Below, in pieces: positions 8,758 to 16,787 of a stretch of DNA of 64,000 nt. The notes beneath the pieces are model-generated. The model was not told where the DNA came from. It searched no databases and worked only from the letters and a program-made list of their open reading frames with translations. The DNA lies in NCBI GenBank assembly GCA_020628645.1, contig JAHDES010000014.1, positions 35,457 through 99,456 on the forward strand. Direction: 5' to 3'. The stretch's first letter is position 1. Each line of letters opens with the position of its first letter. Source of the DNA: Saprospiraceae bacterium. GTDB lineage: Bacteria; Bacteroidota; Bacteroidia; Chitinophagales; Saprospiraceae. The position numbers and the translations under genes are program-made.

Positions 8758-9399
8758 ATGAAGAAATTTCTGTTTTTCACCACATTGATAGCCATTTTAA
8801 TTGGTGGATTTAGTTTAGATGCTGATGCGCAGTATCGCAAAAAGAAAAAGAAAAAAAAGAAGAAAAAAGCACAAGATGAATACTTTGATGATAGTGGTTT
8901 TGTGCATAAACTTTGGTATGGCTCCGATGCGGTGTTCCGATTTGGAGGATTTAATGGGAGTACGGAATTAACCTATGGTTTATCTCCAATGGTAGCGTAT
9001 AAGTTAACCGATAATCTTTCTGCGGGACCCAAGGTGACCTTCAACAATTACATCGTAAATTTTGCGAATGGTACACAAGATGACATCAAATTCAAAAGCT
9101 TTAATTATGGAGCTGGAATTTTTGCTCGATATAAAATCTTTAATAGTTATTTTATACACGGGGAATTTGAAGGAATCAGCGAAGAAATTATTCCCGATCT
9201 ATCTCGTATAGAAATTGATCCTGCTACCAATGAGATCCTCACCGAACGGCAGTGGAATAATCACTATTATTTAGGAGCAGGATATACTTCTGGGGGAACC
9301 TTAGCCATTAATATTTATTTGTTATGGGATTTCTCTGAAGAATTCAATAGTTCTAATATTCCAATCAATTATCGCTTTGGATTGACCTATAAGTTTTAA
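8758..9399 (+). CDS. Outer-membrane beta-barrel protein with poly-lysine N-terminus
   Basis: 213 residues. Residues 1-25 are a signal peptide ending ADAQ. Immediately after comes YRK followed by an almost unbroken run of about ten lysines (27-37). The rest shows alternating aromatic/hydrophobic strands with Gly turns and ends in Phe (LTYKF), as expected for a small eight-strand outer-membrane barrel. The lysine run would sit at the mature N-terminus in the periplasm, where it could contact peptidoglycan, lipopolysaccharide or nucleic acid; this is speculation. A strong terminator-like hairpin follows at 9407-9445. Confidence 0.85.
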   Translation: MKKFLFFTTLIAILIGGFSLDADAQYRKKKKKKKKKKAQDEYFDDSGFVHKLWYGSDAVFRFGGFNGSTELTYGLSPMVAYKLTDNLSAGPKVTFNNYIVNFANGTQDDIKFKSFNYGAGIFARYKIFNSYFIHGEFEGISEEIIPDLSRIEIDPATNEILTERQWNNHYYLGAGYTSGGTLAINIYLLWDFSEEFNSSNIPINYRFGLTYKF

Positions 9400-9406
9400 T
9401 TTATAG

Positions 9407-9445
9407 AATAGACCTGACGATTTAACTAAAATCGTCAGGTCTATT
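9407..9445. terminator. Bidirectional terminator hairpin between convergent genes
   Basis: A perfect 17-bp stem (AATAGACCTGACGATTT at 9407-9423 with its complement at 9429-9445) and a 5-nt loop. It lies in the 55-bp gap between the barrel gene (plus) and the zinc protease gene (minus), so it can serve both. The flanks are AT-rich rather than a clean T-run. Confidence 0.85.
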
Positions 9446-9454
9446 GTGTTTGTT

Positions 9455-10312
9455 TTATAGTACCCGCGCAGCAAAAGTATCTCCTTGACTTAAATCGCCT
9501 GTTTCAATACCTTTTCTAAACCAACGAATGCGTTGTTCAGAAGTACCATGTGTAAAAGAATCAGGCACGACATATCCTCTTGCTCGTTTTTGAATGGTAT
9601 CATCGCCAATCGCATGAGCAGCATTGAGTGCTTCTTCTAAATCTCCTTCTTCCAGAATGTTATTCATTTTCTGATTATGGTGTACCCATACTCCCGCTAA
9701 GAAATCTGCTTGTAATTCTAAACGAACAGATAAGTCATTGTACTCTTTTTCGGAAATACGTCTTCGTTGAGATTGCACTTGACGAGTAATCCCCAATTGA
9801 TTTTGGACATGATGCGCTACTTCATGCGCTACGACATACGCCATCGCAAAATCCCCAGGTGCTTTAAAACGATTCTTTAATTCTTGATAAAAAACAAGAT
9901 CAATATACACCTGATCATCACCAGGGCAATAAAAAGGACCAGAAGCAGCACTTGCATGACCACATGCCGAGCCTACTTGTCCTTCAAAAAGAACGAGTGT
10001 AGGTTCACGGTATTCTTTTCCTAATTGTTCTCTAAATAATTTATTCCAAACGTCTTCTGTATCTTGAAGCACTACTTTTACAAAAGCAGCCAATTCATCA
10101 TCAGCCCGTTCTCCTTGTGGCTGAGTGGGGGCAGAAGTGGTTCGTCCACCTTGTGCTTGATTGATGTATTGAGTAGGGTCGCCACCCAATAAAGAAATTA
10201 ATAAAATGATGAGTAAACCACCAAGTCCAATTCCACCTGCTGTACGAACGGTACTGCTCATTCCACGACGATCGTCTACATTTTCACTTTGTTTTCGGCC
10301 ACGCCAACGCAT
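9455..10312 (-). CDS. ypfJ: Neutral zinc metallopeptidase, YpfJ family
   Basis: 285 residues. A basic cytoplasmic start (MRWRGRKQSENVDDRRG) is followed by one membrane segment (about 27-43), a Gly/Gln/Thr linker, and a protease domain with the zinc motif HEVAH at 163-167 within VAHEVAHHVQ. The N-terminal RxxSxNVDDRRG pattern, the GSACG turn (114-118) and the YCPGDDQVYID stretch (128-138) are typical of the YpfJ/zinc metallopeptidase family. It is anchored in the inner membrane with the catalytic part probably periplasmic. Substrates are unknown. It is a single gene, ending next to the shared terminator. Confidence 0.93.
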   Translation of the reverse strand: MRWRGRKQSENVDDRRGMSSTVRTAGGIGLGGLLIILLISLLGGDPTQYINQAQGGRTTSAPTQPQGERADDELAAFVKVVLQDTEDVWNKLFREQLGKEYREPTLVLFEGQVGSACGHASAASGPFYCPGDDQVYIDLVFYQELKNRFKAPGDFAMAYVVAHEVAHHVQNQLGITRQVQSQRRRISEKEYNDLSVRLELQADFLAGVWVHHNQKMNNILEEGDLEEALNAAHAIGDDTIQKRARGYVVPDSFTHGTSEQRIRWFRKGIETGDLSQGDTFAARVL

Positions 10313-10452
10313 AATAGTTTGATTTTAGATTAAAAAGAATAAGGGGGTAGGAAAAAAGGACAATTATAATCAAGTAGATTATTTTTCACCTAATCCCTAA
10401 CTCAAAAATAAGCTATTTTTTGAGAAGTATAGGAAAGTATTTAGCAATTCTT

Positions 10453-10827
10453 TTATTGAAGACGTTCCTTAATGCGATGAAAGCGAATCAGATGATCTTC
10501 TACAGCGGTATTATAAATACATAAAATAAGGGTCGTTTTTTTCCGTCGATCTAATGGAAAAAGGATTTTGATGGGATTATGCACATAGCCATTATCTTCA
10601 AATAGTAAAATTTGTTTATTTCGAGTAGGAATGCGAAATAGACTTAATTCTTTTTCATCTTTGGGTAAGGGAACATCATCATAACCTTCCTCGACCAAAA
10701 ACTGTCGCACCATTTGATAACTATGTTTTAAACTCGCACCACCAAAAATGAGTCGATATTCCCAACCATTACTTTTGCCTTCCATATAATTGGAATCTAC
10801 TTCTGGAAATGAATCTTTTATCGGCAT
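10453..10827 (-). CDS. Small protein of unknown function
   Basis: An open frame of 141 codons from the ATG at 10878, or 124 codons from the internal ATG at 10827. I prefer the internal start because the first 17 residues (MTCSLSLRFRKNH...) look unlike a folded domain. No signal peptide or membrane segment is seen. The composition is that of a soluble alpha/beta protein: a Gly-Trp-Glu-Tyr-Arg segment, a KDEKELSLFRIP stretch and a basic end (HRIKERLQ). I do not recognise a family. It lies between the zinc protease and the divergent TolC gene. Confidence 0.6.
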   Translation of the reverse strand: MPIKDSFPEVDSNYMEGKSNGWEYRLIFGGASLKHSYQMVRQFLVEEGYDDVPLPKDEKELSLFRIPTRNKQILLFEDNGYVHNPIKILFPLDRRKKTTLILCIYNTAVEDHLIRFHRIKERLQ

Positions 10828-11140
10828 CGTTTCGTTCGAATGGTTTTTTCTGAATCTCAAAGATAAACTACATGTCAATATTGATAAATCAACTTCAATT
10901 TTAAAAAAAATACTAGACTTGCACTTGAGATTTTAAATAATCGTTTAGATTTAAAAATAGATTCTTTTGCCACAAAGATACGCTTCCCATCCCAACTTTT
11001 ACATCTTTTATCCAAGATTAGGCATCCTTAATATAAATTGTTCCTTCCTTTATAAAAAGCTGTTTAGTATTGTAGCTTATAAAATGATAATGACTTTTTC
11101 AAGCTTGAACAATCTAAAAAAATCAAAAATCCAGAATTCA

Positions 11141-12571
11141 ATGTTACGTAGCACACTTTTGTTTTTATTTTTTTGCTGTAGTCTCAGCATTAGCCTCCAA
11201 GCTCAAAATTCTTGGTCATTAGAAAAATGTATCCAACATGCCCTTAATAACAGCCTTTCTGTAAAGCAAGCTGGTTTGGCAGTAAAACAAGCAGAATTAA
11301 CAGATACAGGAAATCGCTTTGCGCGTTATCCTAATCTAAATGCATCTGCTAGTTATAGTACTCAATTTGGTAAAAGTATTGATCCTACAGAAAACACCTT
11401 TACTACTGAACGAATTGGGGGTAGCACGATTGGTTTGAGTTCTTCCGTGATTTTGTACAATGGCAATCGTATTACGAATACCATCAAACAAGGACAACTC
11501 GATTTGCAGGCAGCAAGAGAGGATATGAACCAAACGAATAACGATATTGCACTATCTGTCGCTAATGCTTATATCAATATTTTATTTGCTGAAGAACAGC
11601 TTGCCAATGCACAAAAACGAGCAGAACTTACACAAGAACAATTAGAACAAACGGATAAATTGATTCGTGCAGGTTCGCTTCCTCAAAACGATCGATTGGA
11701 TATTTTAGCAAACATCGCTAGAGATCAACAAACTATTGTTAGTCAACAAAATAGCGTCGATATCGCTTATCTCGAACTTAAAAACATCCTACAACTCGAA
11801 CCTAATTTTGATCTGAAAATTGAGCGACCTGAAAACATAAAAATTCCTGCTACCTCTCCAGTTGACGGACTAAAATTACGTTCTGTGTACAATACAGCCC
11901 TTAATGCTCAACCTTTTATTCGAGCAGGACAATATCGTTTACAAAGCGCAGAAATAGGAGTAGATATTGCCAAAGCAGATTTATTGCCAAGTTTGCGTTT
12001 ATTTGGTAATATAGATACGCGTTATTCTACTTTAGGAAGGGAAATTGTAGGAGAACAAACTCGTGTATTTCCCCAAACGATAGTTTTTATGGGACAAGAA
12101 ACGTCATTTGATATTGTACAAACAGTTGATGTTTATGATGAAAGCCCTTATTTTAATCAATTGAATGATAACCTCGGACAATTATTAGGTGTACGACTCG
12201 ACATTCCAATTTTTAATAATTTGCGTGGTAAATTAGGAGTTGAATTGGCAGAACTCAATATTGAAAACACTAAAATTGCGATTGAGCAAAATAAACAACA
12301 ACTCAAATCTAATATTCAAACGGCTATTGCCAATGCCAGAGCAGCAAAAGAACAATTAGCAGCATCAGAACGAACTGTGAGTGCCTTACAAGCTTCGTAT
12401 GAAAATGCACAAAAGAAATTCAATCTTGGCGCTATCAATACCTTTGAATTGACCACTGCTAAAAATACCTTAGATACAGCAGAAGTAGATTTTATCGTGG
12501 CAAAATATGATTATCTATTTAAATTGAAAATTGTTGATTATTATCAAGGAAAACCAATTCGCTTGGATTAA
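11141..12571 (+). CDS. TolC-family outer-membrane efflux protein
   Basis: The open frame extends upstream to 10967, but the start at 11141 gives a clean signal peptide (MLRSTLLFLFFCCSLSISLQAQ), so I use it: 476 residues. After the signal comes WSLEKCIQHALNNS, the usual first helix of TolC proteins, then two repeats of long amphipathic helices rich in Ala, Gln and Glu (for example NARAAKEQLAASERTVSALQ). It ends in the family-typical FDYLFKLKIVDYYQGKP-like segment. It forms the trimeric outer-membrane channel of a tripartite exporter. The next gene (134 bp away) encodes the matching adaptor, but no inner-membrane pump gene follows. Confidence 0.93.
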   Translation: MLRSTLLFLFFCCSLSISLQAQNSWSLEKCIQHALNNSLSVKQAGLAVKQAELTDTGNRFARYPNLNASASYSTQFGKSIDPTENTFTTERIGGSTIGLSSSVILYNGNRITNTIKQGQLDLQAAREDMNQTNNDIALSVANAYINILFAEEQLANAQKRAELTQEQLEQTDKLIRAGSLPQNDRLDILANIARDQQTIVSQQNSVDIAYLELKNILQLEPNFDLKIERPENIKIPATSPVDGLKLRSVYNTALNAQPFIRAGQYRLQSAEIGVDIAKADLLPSLRLFGNIDTRYSTLGREIVGEQTRVFPQTIVFMGQETSFDIVQTVDVYDESPYFNQLNDNLGQLLGVRLDIPIFNNLRGKLGVELAELNIENTKIAIEQNKQQLKSNIQTAIANARAAKEQLAASERTVSALQASYENAQKKFNLGAINTFELTTAKNTLDTAEVDFIVAKYDYLFKLKIVDYYQGKPIRLD

Positions 12572-12704
12572 TTATCGTGTGGCCGATTCAAAATCGTCCT
12601 ACGATTAATTCTAATTCAACCATCCTTTTGTGAGGCTAAAAATCAATCATGAATATTTCATGTATTAATTATACCATATTTAATATTCTAACAAACTATC
12701 TGTA

Positions 12705-14117
12705 ATGACAAAACGTAAAAAAAATAATTGGTTGCTTTGGGGCTTATTGGCTTTATTTGCTGTCCTAATTGCTTTTGCAGTTATGAAAGGACGTGGTAAA
12801 CCAAAAGGGGAAAAAGTAGAAGTAGAAAAAGTAGAAAAACGAGCGATCCGCGAAACGGTTGCTGCGAGTGGCAAAGTCTTTCCCAAAGCAGAGGTAAAGA
12901 TTAGTTCTGATGTATCTGGAGAAATTGTAGAATTATACGTAGAAGAAGGTGACTCGGTAAAAGCCAATCAATTATTAGCTAAAATTGATCCTGACGCCTA
13001 TCAGTCTGCTGTAGAAAGAGGCGAAGCCAGTGTCAACAATTCTAAAGCCAATCTCGCCAATTCAAAAGCAGGTGTAGAACGTAATCGTGCGCAAATGACA
13101 CAAGCAGAAGCCCAGAAAGAACAAATTATAGCGACCTTAGAAAATGTTCGAGCTATTCATGAACGAAATATGAAATTGCACGAACAAGGCGTCATTTCTG
13201 ATGCAGAATTTGAACAGTCCTCATCTAATTTAGCCTCTTCTGAAGCCAACTTACGTTCTTCTGTAGCGGCTCTCAAAACCGCAGAAGCCAATTTAGAATC
13301 TGCCGTACAATCGGTCAAAGCAGCCGAATATACTGTCAAAAGCTCAGAAGCTTCTCTTAAAGAATTAAAAACCAACCTAAATCGTACCACGCTTTACGCG
13401 CCTAATAATGGTATCATTTCTATGTTGAATGTAGAGAAAGGCGAGCGAGTAGTTGGTACGATTCAAATGACAGGAACAGAATTAATGCGTATTGCCAATA
13501 TGAATGCCATGGAAGTACAAGTGGATGTAAGTGAAAATGATGTTTTGCGTGTTAACCTAGGCGATGAAGTAGATATCGAAGTAGACGCGTATTTGGATCG
13601 AAAATTTAAAGGTCGTGTTACTCAAATTGCAAATTCAGCTAATACTGCTGCATCTGCTGCGCTAACTTCTGATCAAGTAACCAATTTTGTAGTAGAAATA
13701 GCCATTAATTCTGATTCTTATAAAGATTTAATCACGCCTCGAAAACCCTACCCTTTCCGTCCAGGGATGTCAGCATCCGTTGAAATTTATACCAATTCTG
13801 TTGACGATGCTATAAGTGTCCCTATTCAAGCCGTAACGACGCGAGAAGAAGAGGAAGAGGACGAAGAGAAGAAAAAAGACAAATCCGATAATGACATAAA
13901 AGAAGTCGTGTTTGTATACACAGCAGCAGATACCGTTCGTATGGTAGAAGTGAAAACGGGTATTCAAGATGATGATTATATTCAAATTGTAGAGGGGCTA
14001 GCAGATGGAGACGAAATTATAGCAGGCCCTTATTCCGCAGTAGCTCGAAAATTGAAAGATGGAAAAGAAGTTTATAAAGATGACGGTAAAGACGATGAAA
14101 AGAAAAAACGAGGGTAA
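12705..14117 (+). CDS. Periplasmic adaptor (HlyD/MacA-like membrane fusion protein)
   Basis: 470 residues. It starts with a basic tail and one membrane segment (about 9-26). A biotinyl-lipoyl half follows (VSGEIVELYVEEGDSVKANQLLAKID), then a long helical hairpin of Ala/Ser/Glu-rich repeats (about 95-225), the second lipoyl half (LYAPNNGIISMLNVEKGERV), a beta-barrel part, and a C-terminal membrane-proximal domain. A Glu/Asp/Lys-rich low-complexity insert lies near residues 380-400 and the C-terminus is DDGKDDEKKKRG. It would link an inner-membrane transporter to the TolC protein encoded just before. No transporter gene lies next to it; a terminator follows 64 bp after the stop codon. Confidence 0.92.
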   Translation: MTKRKKNNWLLWGLLALFAVLIAFAVMKGRGKPKGEKVEVEKVEKRAIRETVAASGKVFPKAEVKISSDVSGEIVELYVEEGDSVKANQLLAKIDPDAYQSAVERGEASVNNSKANLANSKAGVERNRAQMTQAEAQKEQIIATLENVRAIHERNMKLHEQGVISDAEFEQSSSNLASSEANLRSSVAALKTAEANLESAVQSVKAAEYTVKSSEASLKELKTNLNRTTLYAPNNGIISMLNVEKGERVVGTIQMTGTELMRIANMNAMEVQVDVSENDVLRVNLGDEVDIEVDAYLDRKFKGRVTQIANSANTAASAALTSDQVTNFVVEIAINSDSYKDLITPRKPYPFRPGMSASVEIYTNSVDDAISVPIQAVTTREEEEEDEEKKKDKSDNDIKEVVFVYTAADTVRMVEVKTGIQDDDYIQIVEGLADGDEIIAGPYSAVARKLKDGKEVYKDDGKDDEKKKRG

Positions 14118-14180
14118 AGTCACAATCATTTCAAACTAGAATTGACAGAAATTCAAACAAACGCATAGTTAAGTTTAATA

Positions 14181-14219
14181 AAAAAAGCCATTGATAGAAT
14201 CCTTATCAATGGCTTTTTT
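14181..14219 (+). terminator. Rho-independent terminator after the adaptor gene
   Basis: A 16-bp perfect stem (AAAAAAGCCATTGATA at 14181-14196, complement at 14204-14219), a 7-nt loop and a closing T-run. It lies 64 bp after the adaptor stop codon and ends only 11 bp before the first possible start codon (14231) of the tryptophan catabolism genes. Confidence 0.9.
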
Positions 14220-14230
14220 GTTATACTTTT

Positions 14231-15028
14231 ATGGAAAAATCTAAGTATTCAATGACCATTCGTATAAAAGATATTGCAGTACAATTAGATGAAGCAGCAC
14301 GCAACGCTCAAGCCACCTCTCAAATCAGTCAAACACAGCCGATCTCTTTAGAAGATGCCTATACCATTCAATATCAATCTATTCATCAACGGCTAAAAAG
14401 AGGAGAACATTTGACGGGCTATAAACTAGGTTTTACTAGCAAAGCCAAAATGGAGCAAATGGGCGTACATGACATCATTTGGGGACGATTGACCAATAGC
14501 ATGCAAAGAGAAAATAATGGATCTTTAAATTTAGATCAGTTTATCCATCCGCGCGTTGAACCCGAAATAGCTTTTTTAATCGCAAAAGATATTGGTCAAT
14601 CTATAAATTTAAAAGATGTTCCTCATTTTATAGATGGTGTTGCAGGAGCTTTAGAAATCATAGATTCACGCTATGAAAATTTTAAATTTTCCCTAGAAGA
14701 TGTCATTGCTGATAACTGCTCGTCCTCTGCCTATGTAATCGGAGAATGGCATCCTCCCGCAACAAATATTCAAGAACTAAACATACAACTTCAAATTAAT
14801 AAAGAAGTCGTTCAAACAGGAACATCTACAGCTATCTTAGGAAATCCCTTACTTTCTTTAGTGGAAATCGCTAAAATGATGGAACGGTATGGGTTTGTTA
14901 TTCCAGCAGGTTCAGTCGTCTTGGCAGGTGCAGCGACTTCAGCAGTATATTTAAAAGCTGGCGATCAAATTGAAGGACAATTTGAATCTTTAGGAATGGT
15001 AAAACTTAATGTACTTGAAAAGAGATAA
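14231..15028 (+). CDS. 2-keto-4-pentenoate hydratase / 4-oxalocrotonate decarboxylase family enzyme
   Basis: 265 residues, close to the usual length of the family. Typical segments are GYKLGFTSKAKMEQMGV near the N-terminus, the metal-binding HPRVEPEIAF region with acidic ligands, and the C-terminal VLAGAATSAVYLKAGD stretch. These enzymes act late in meta-cleavage pathways, either hydrating 2-oxopent-4-enoate or decarboxylating 4-oxalocrotonate. The neighbours 12 bp downstream are tryptophan 2,3-dioxygenase and then 3-hydroxyanthranilate dioxygenase. So a role in the 2-aminomuconate branch of kynurenine degradation is likely. Sequence alone does not separate hydratase from decarboxylase here. 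The start could also be the ATG at 14252, which would leave more room after the upstream terminator. Confidence 0.87.
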   Translation: MEKSKYSMTIRIKDIAVQLDEAARNAQATSQISQTQPISLEDAYTIQYQSIHQRLKRGEHLTGYKLGFTSKAKMEQMGVHDIIWGRLTNSMQRENNGSLNLDQFIHPRVEPEIAFLIAKDIGQSINLKDVPHFIDGVAGALEIIDSRYENFKFSLEDVIADNCSSSAYVIGEWHPPATNIQELNIQLQINKEVVQTGTSTAILGNPLLSLVEIAKMMERYGFVIPAGSVVLAGAATSAVYLKAGDQIEGQFESLGMVKLNVLEKR

Positions 15029-15040
15029 GTCAAATTAAAT

Positions 15041-16144
15041 ATGGAAAAATCGGAAGGAAAATATAGTACCATTCATTATCAAAAATATTTAGAATTAGAA
15101 AAGATATTGAATGCACAAAGTTTGCGATCTGCTCAGTTGGGTCAGCCTGCACACGAAGAGATGTTGTTTATTGTGGTACATCAGGTTTATGAATTATGGT
15201 TTAAACAAATCATCCATGAACTAGAATCTGTAATCGTTTTTTTTGATGATAAAGAAGTCATTGAAAGTAGTCTAGGAGCAGCTTGTGCGCGTTTAGATCG
15301 AGTGGAACAAATTCTAAAATTATTGGTGGAACAAATAGGGGTAATGGAAACAATGACACCTCTGGATTTTCTGGATTTCAGAAATTATCTATTTCCAGCT
15401 TCTGGATTTCAAAGTTTTCAATTTAGAGCCATTGAATGCTTATTAGGTTTACCCAATGAACAACGCTTAACCTATCATGGAAAGCGATATAGCTCCGTCT
15501 TTCCTAAGGAACAACAAGAACAACTCGATCAAATCTACTCACGAGGAACGATGCTGGAAGTAGTAGAAGAATGGCTCGAACGAACTCCTTTTTTAAAATT
15601 AGATGATTTTGATTTCCTAAAAATGTATAAAGGAGCGGTACAACAAATGCTCCGCCAAGAAGAACAAGCTATTCAAGCCACCGAATATTTGAGTGATAAA
15701 GAAAAAGAAATGCGTATGAAGATGGTTGGAAGTACAGACTCGTATTTTCAAGCTATTTTAGATAAAAAAACGCACGATCAATTACGAGCAGAAGGAAAAA
15801 AACGCCTATCTTACAAGGCGACTTTAGCAGCTTTGTTTATCAATTTGTATCGAGATGAACCCATTTTGCATTTGCCATTTCGATTTATGACTTGTTTAAT
15901 TGATGTGGATAATCAATTGACGACTTGGCGATATCGGCACGCACAAATGGTCTTACGTATGATCGGAAATAAAATTGGAACAGGAGGCTCATCTGGACAT
16001 GAATACCTAGCAAAGACAGCACAACAGCATCAGATTTATGCTGATTTTCATAATATTTCCACCTTATTAATTCCAAGATCAGCTTTACCCGAATTACCAA
16101 AATCTATGAAAGAACAGCTCAATTTTCATTTTAATACCATTTAA
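15041..16144 (+). CDS. kynA: Tryptophan 2,3-dioxygenase
   Basis: 367 residues, between the short bacterial and long animal forms. The family signature HEEMLFIVVHQVYELWFKQ lies at 38-56. The C-terminal haem region has the invariant-like pattern RHAQMVLRMIG (His300 is the likely proximal haem ligand) followed by GTGGSSGHEYL (313-323). It opens the indole ring of L-tryptophan with O2 to give N-formylkynurenine, the committed step of the kynurenine pathway. It lies 12 bp after the hydratase gene and 12 bp before the 3-hydroxyanthranilate dioxygenase gene, so the three form an operon. Kynurenine formamidase, monooxygenase and kynureninase genes are not in this window. Confidence 0.95.
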   Translation: MEKSEGKYSTIHYQKYLELEKILNAQSLRSAQLGQPAHEEMLFIVVHQVYELWFKQIIHELESVIVFFDDKEVIESSLGAACARLDRVEQILKLLVEQIGVMETMTPLDFLDFRNYLFPASGFQSFQFRAIECLLGLPNEQRLTYHGKRYSSVFPKEQQEQLDQIYSRGTMLEVVEEWLERTPFLKLDDFDFLKMYKGAVQQMLRQEEQAIQATEYLSDKEKEMRMKMVGSTDSYFQAILDKKTHDQLRAEGKKRLSYKATLAALFINLYRDEPILHLPFRFMTCLIDVDNQLTTWRYRHAQMVLRMIGNKIGTGGSSGHEYLAKTAQQHQIYADFHNISTLLIPRSALPELPKSMKEQLNFHFNTI

Positions 16145-16156
16145 AATTAAATCAAT

Positions 16157-16669
16157 ATGGCAACCTTACCACCAGCAATAAATTTTAAAAAATGGATTGA
16201 AGATAATCGACATTTGCTCAAACCCCCCGTTGGAAATAAAGCAATTTATAATGATGATTATATCGTTATGGTCGTTGGCGGTCCTAATGCACGTAAAGAT
16301 TACCACCTGAATCAAACCCCCGAATTTTTCTACCAAGTAGAAGGTGATATCGTTCTAAAAGTTATCGAAAATGGCGAACCTAGAGATATTTATATCCGTG
16401 AAGGAGAAGTGTTTTATTTGCCACCCAATATTCCACATTCTCCACAACGAGGCGCGAATACGGTAGGTTTAGTGATTGAACAAAAACGGGCTGAAGGAAT
16501 GGAAGATGGCTTGGCGTGGTTCTGTGAATCTTGTCATAATAAACTGTATGAAGAGCCGTTCCAATTGCAAAATATAGAAAAGGATTTGCCCATTATTTTT
16601 GATAAATATTATTCCAACAATGAATTGCTTACCTGCGATTCTTGCGGTGCGAAAATGGAAAAACCATAA
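16157..16669 (+). CDS. nbaC: 3-hydroxyanthranilate 3,4-dioxygenase
   Basis: 170 residues, a cupin of the usual length. The iron site is complete: His50 and Glu56 (DYHLNQTPEFF) and His94 (PHSPQR). The second, rubredoxin-like metal site of the bacterial enzyme is also present, with Cys123, Cys126, Cys160 and Cys163 (CESC and CDSC). It opens 3-hydroxyanthranilate to 2-amino-3-carboxymuconate semialdehyde, which leads either to quinolinate and NAD or, after decarboxylation, to the 2-aminomuconate branch. Together with the hydratase gene two places upstream, the catabolic route is favoured. Third gene of the operon. Confidence 0.95.
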   Translation: MATLPPAINFKKWIEDNRHLLKPPVGNKAIYNDDYIVMVVGGPNARKDYHLNQTPEFFYQVEGDIVLKVIENGEPRDIYIREGEVFYLPPNIPHSPQRGANTVGLVIEQKRAEGMEDGLAWFCESCHNKLYEEPFQLQNIEKDLPIIFDKYYSNNELLTCDSCGAKMEKP

Positions 16670-16787
16670 CCAAATTAATTTCCAAAGTTTTGCCAAATAA
16701 GTAACGGTCAAATAATTAATTCCCGACCCGCCTGAATGATCAAAACGGTATTGATTTTTGGCTAATACTAAAAATAAAATTCTACAC

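Noticed and set aside
10967-11140. N-terminal extension of the TolC protein
   Set aside because: The first 58 codons lie before a clear signal peptide; the start at 11141 fits the family better.
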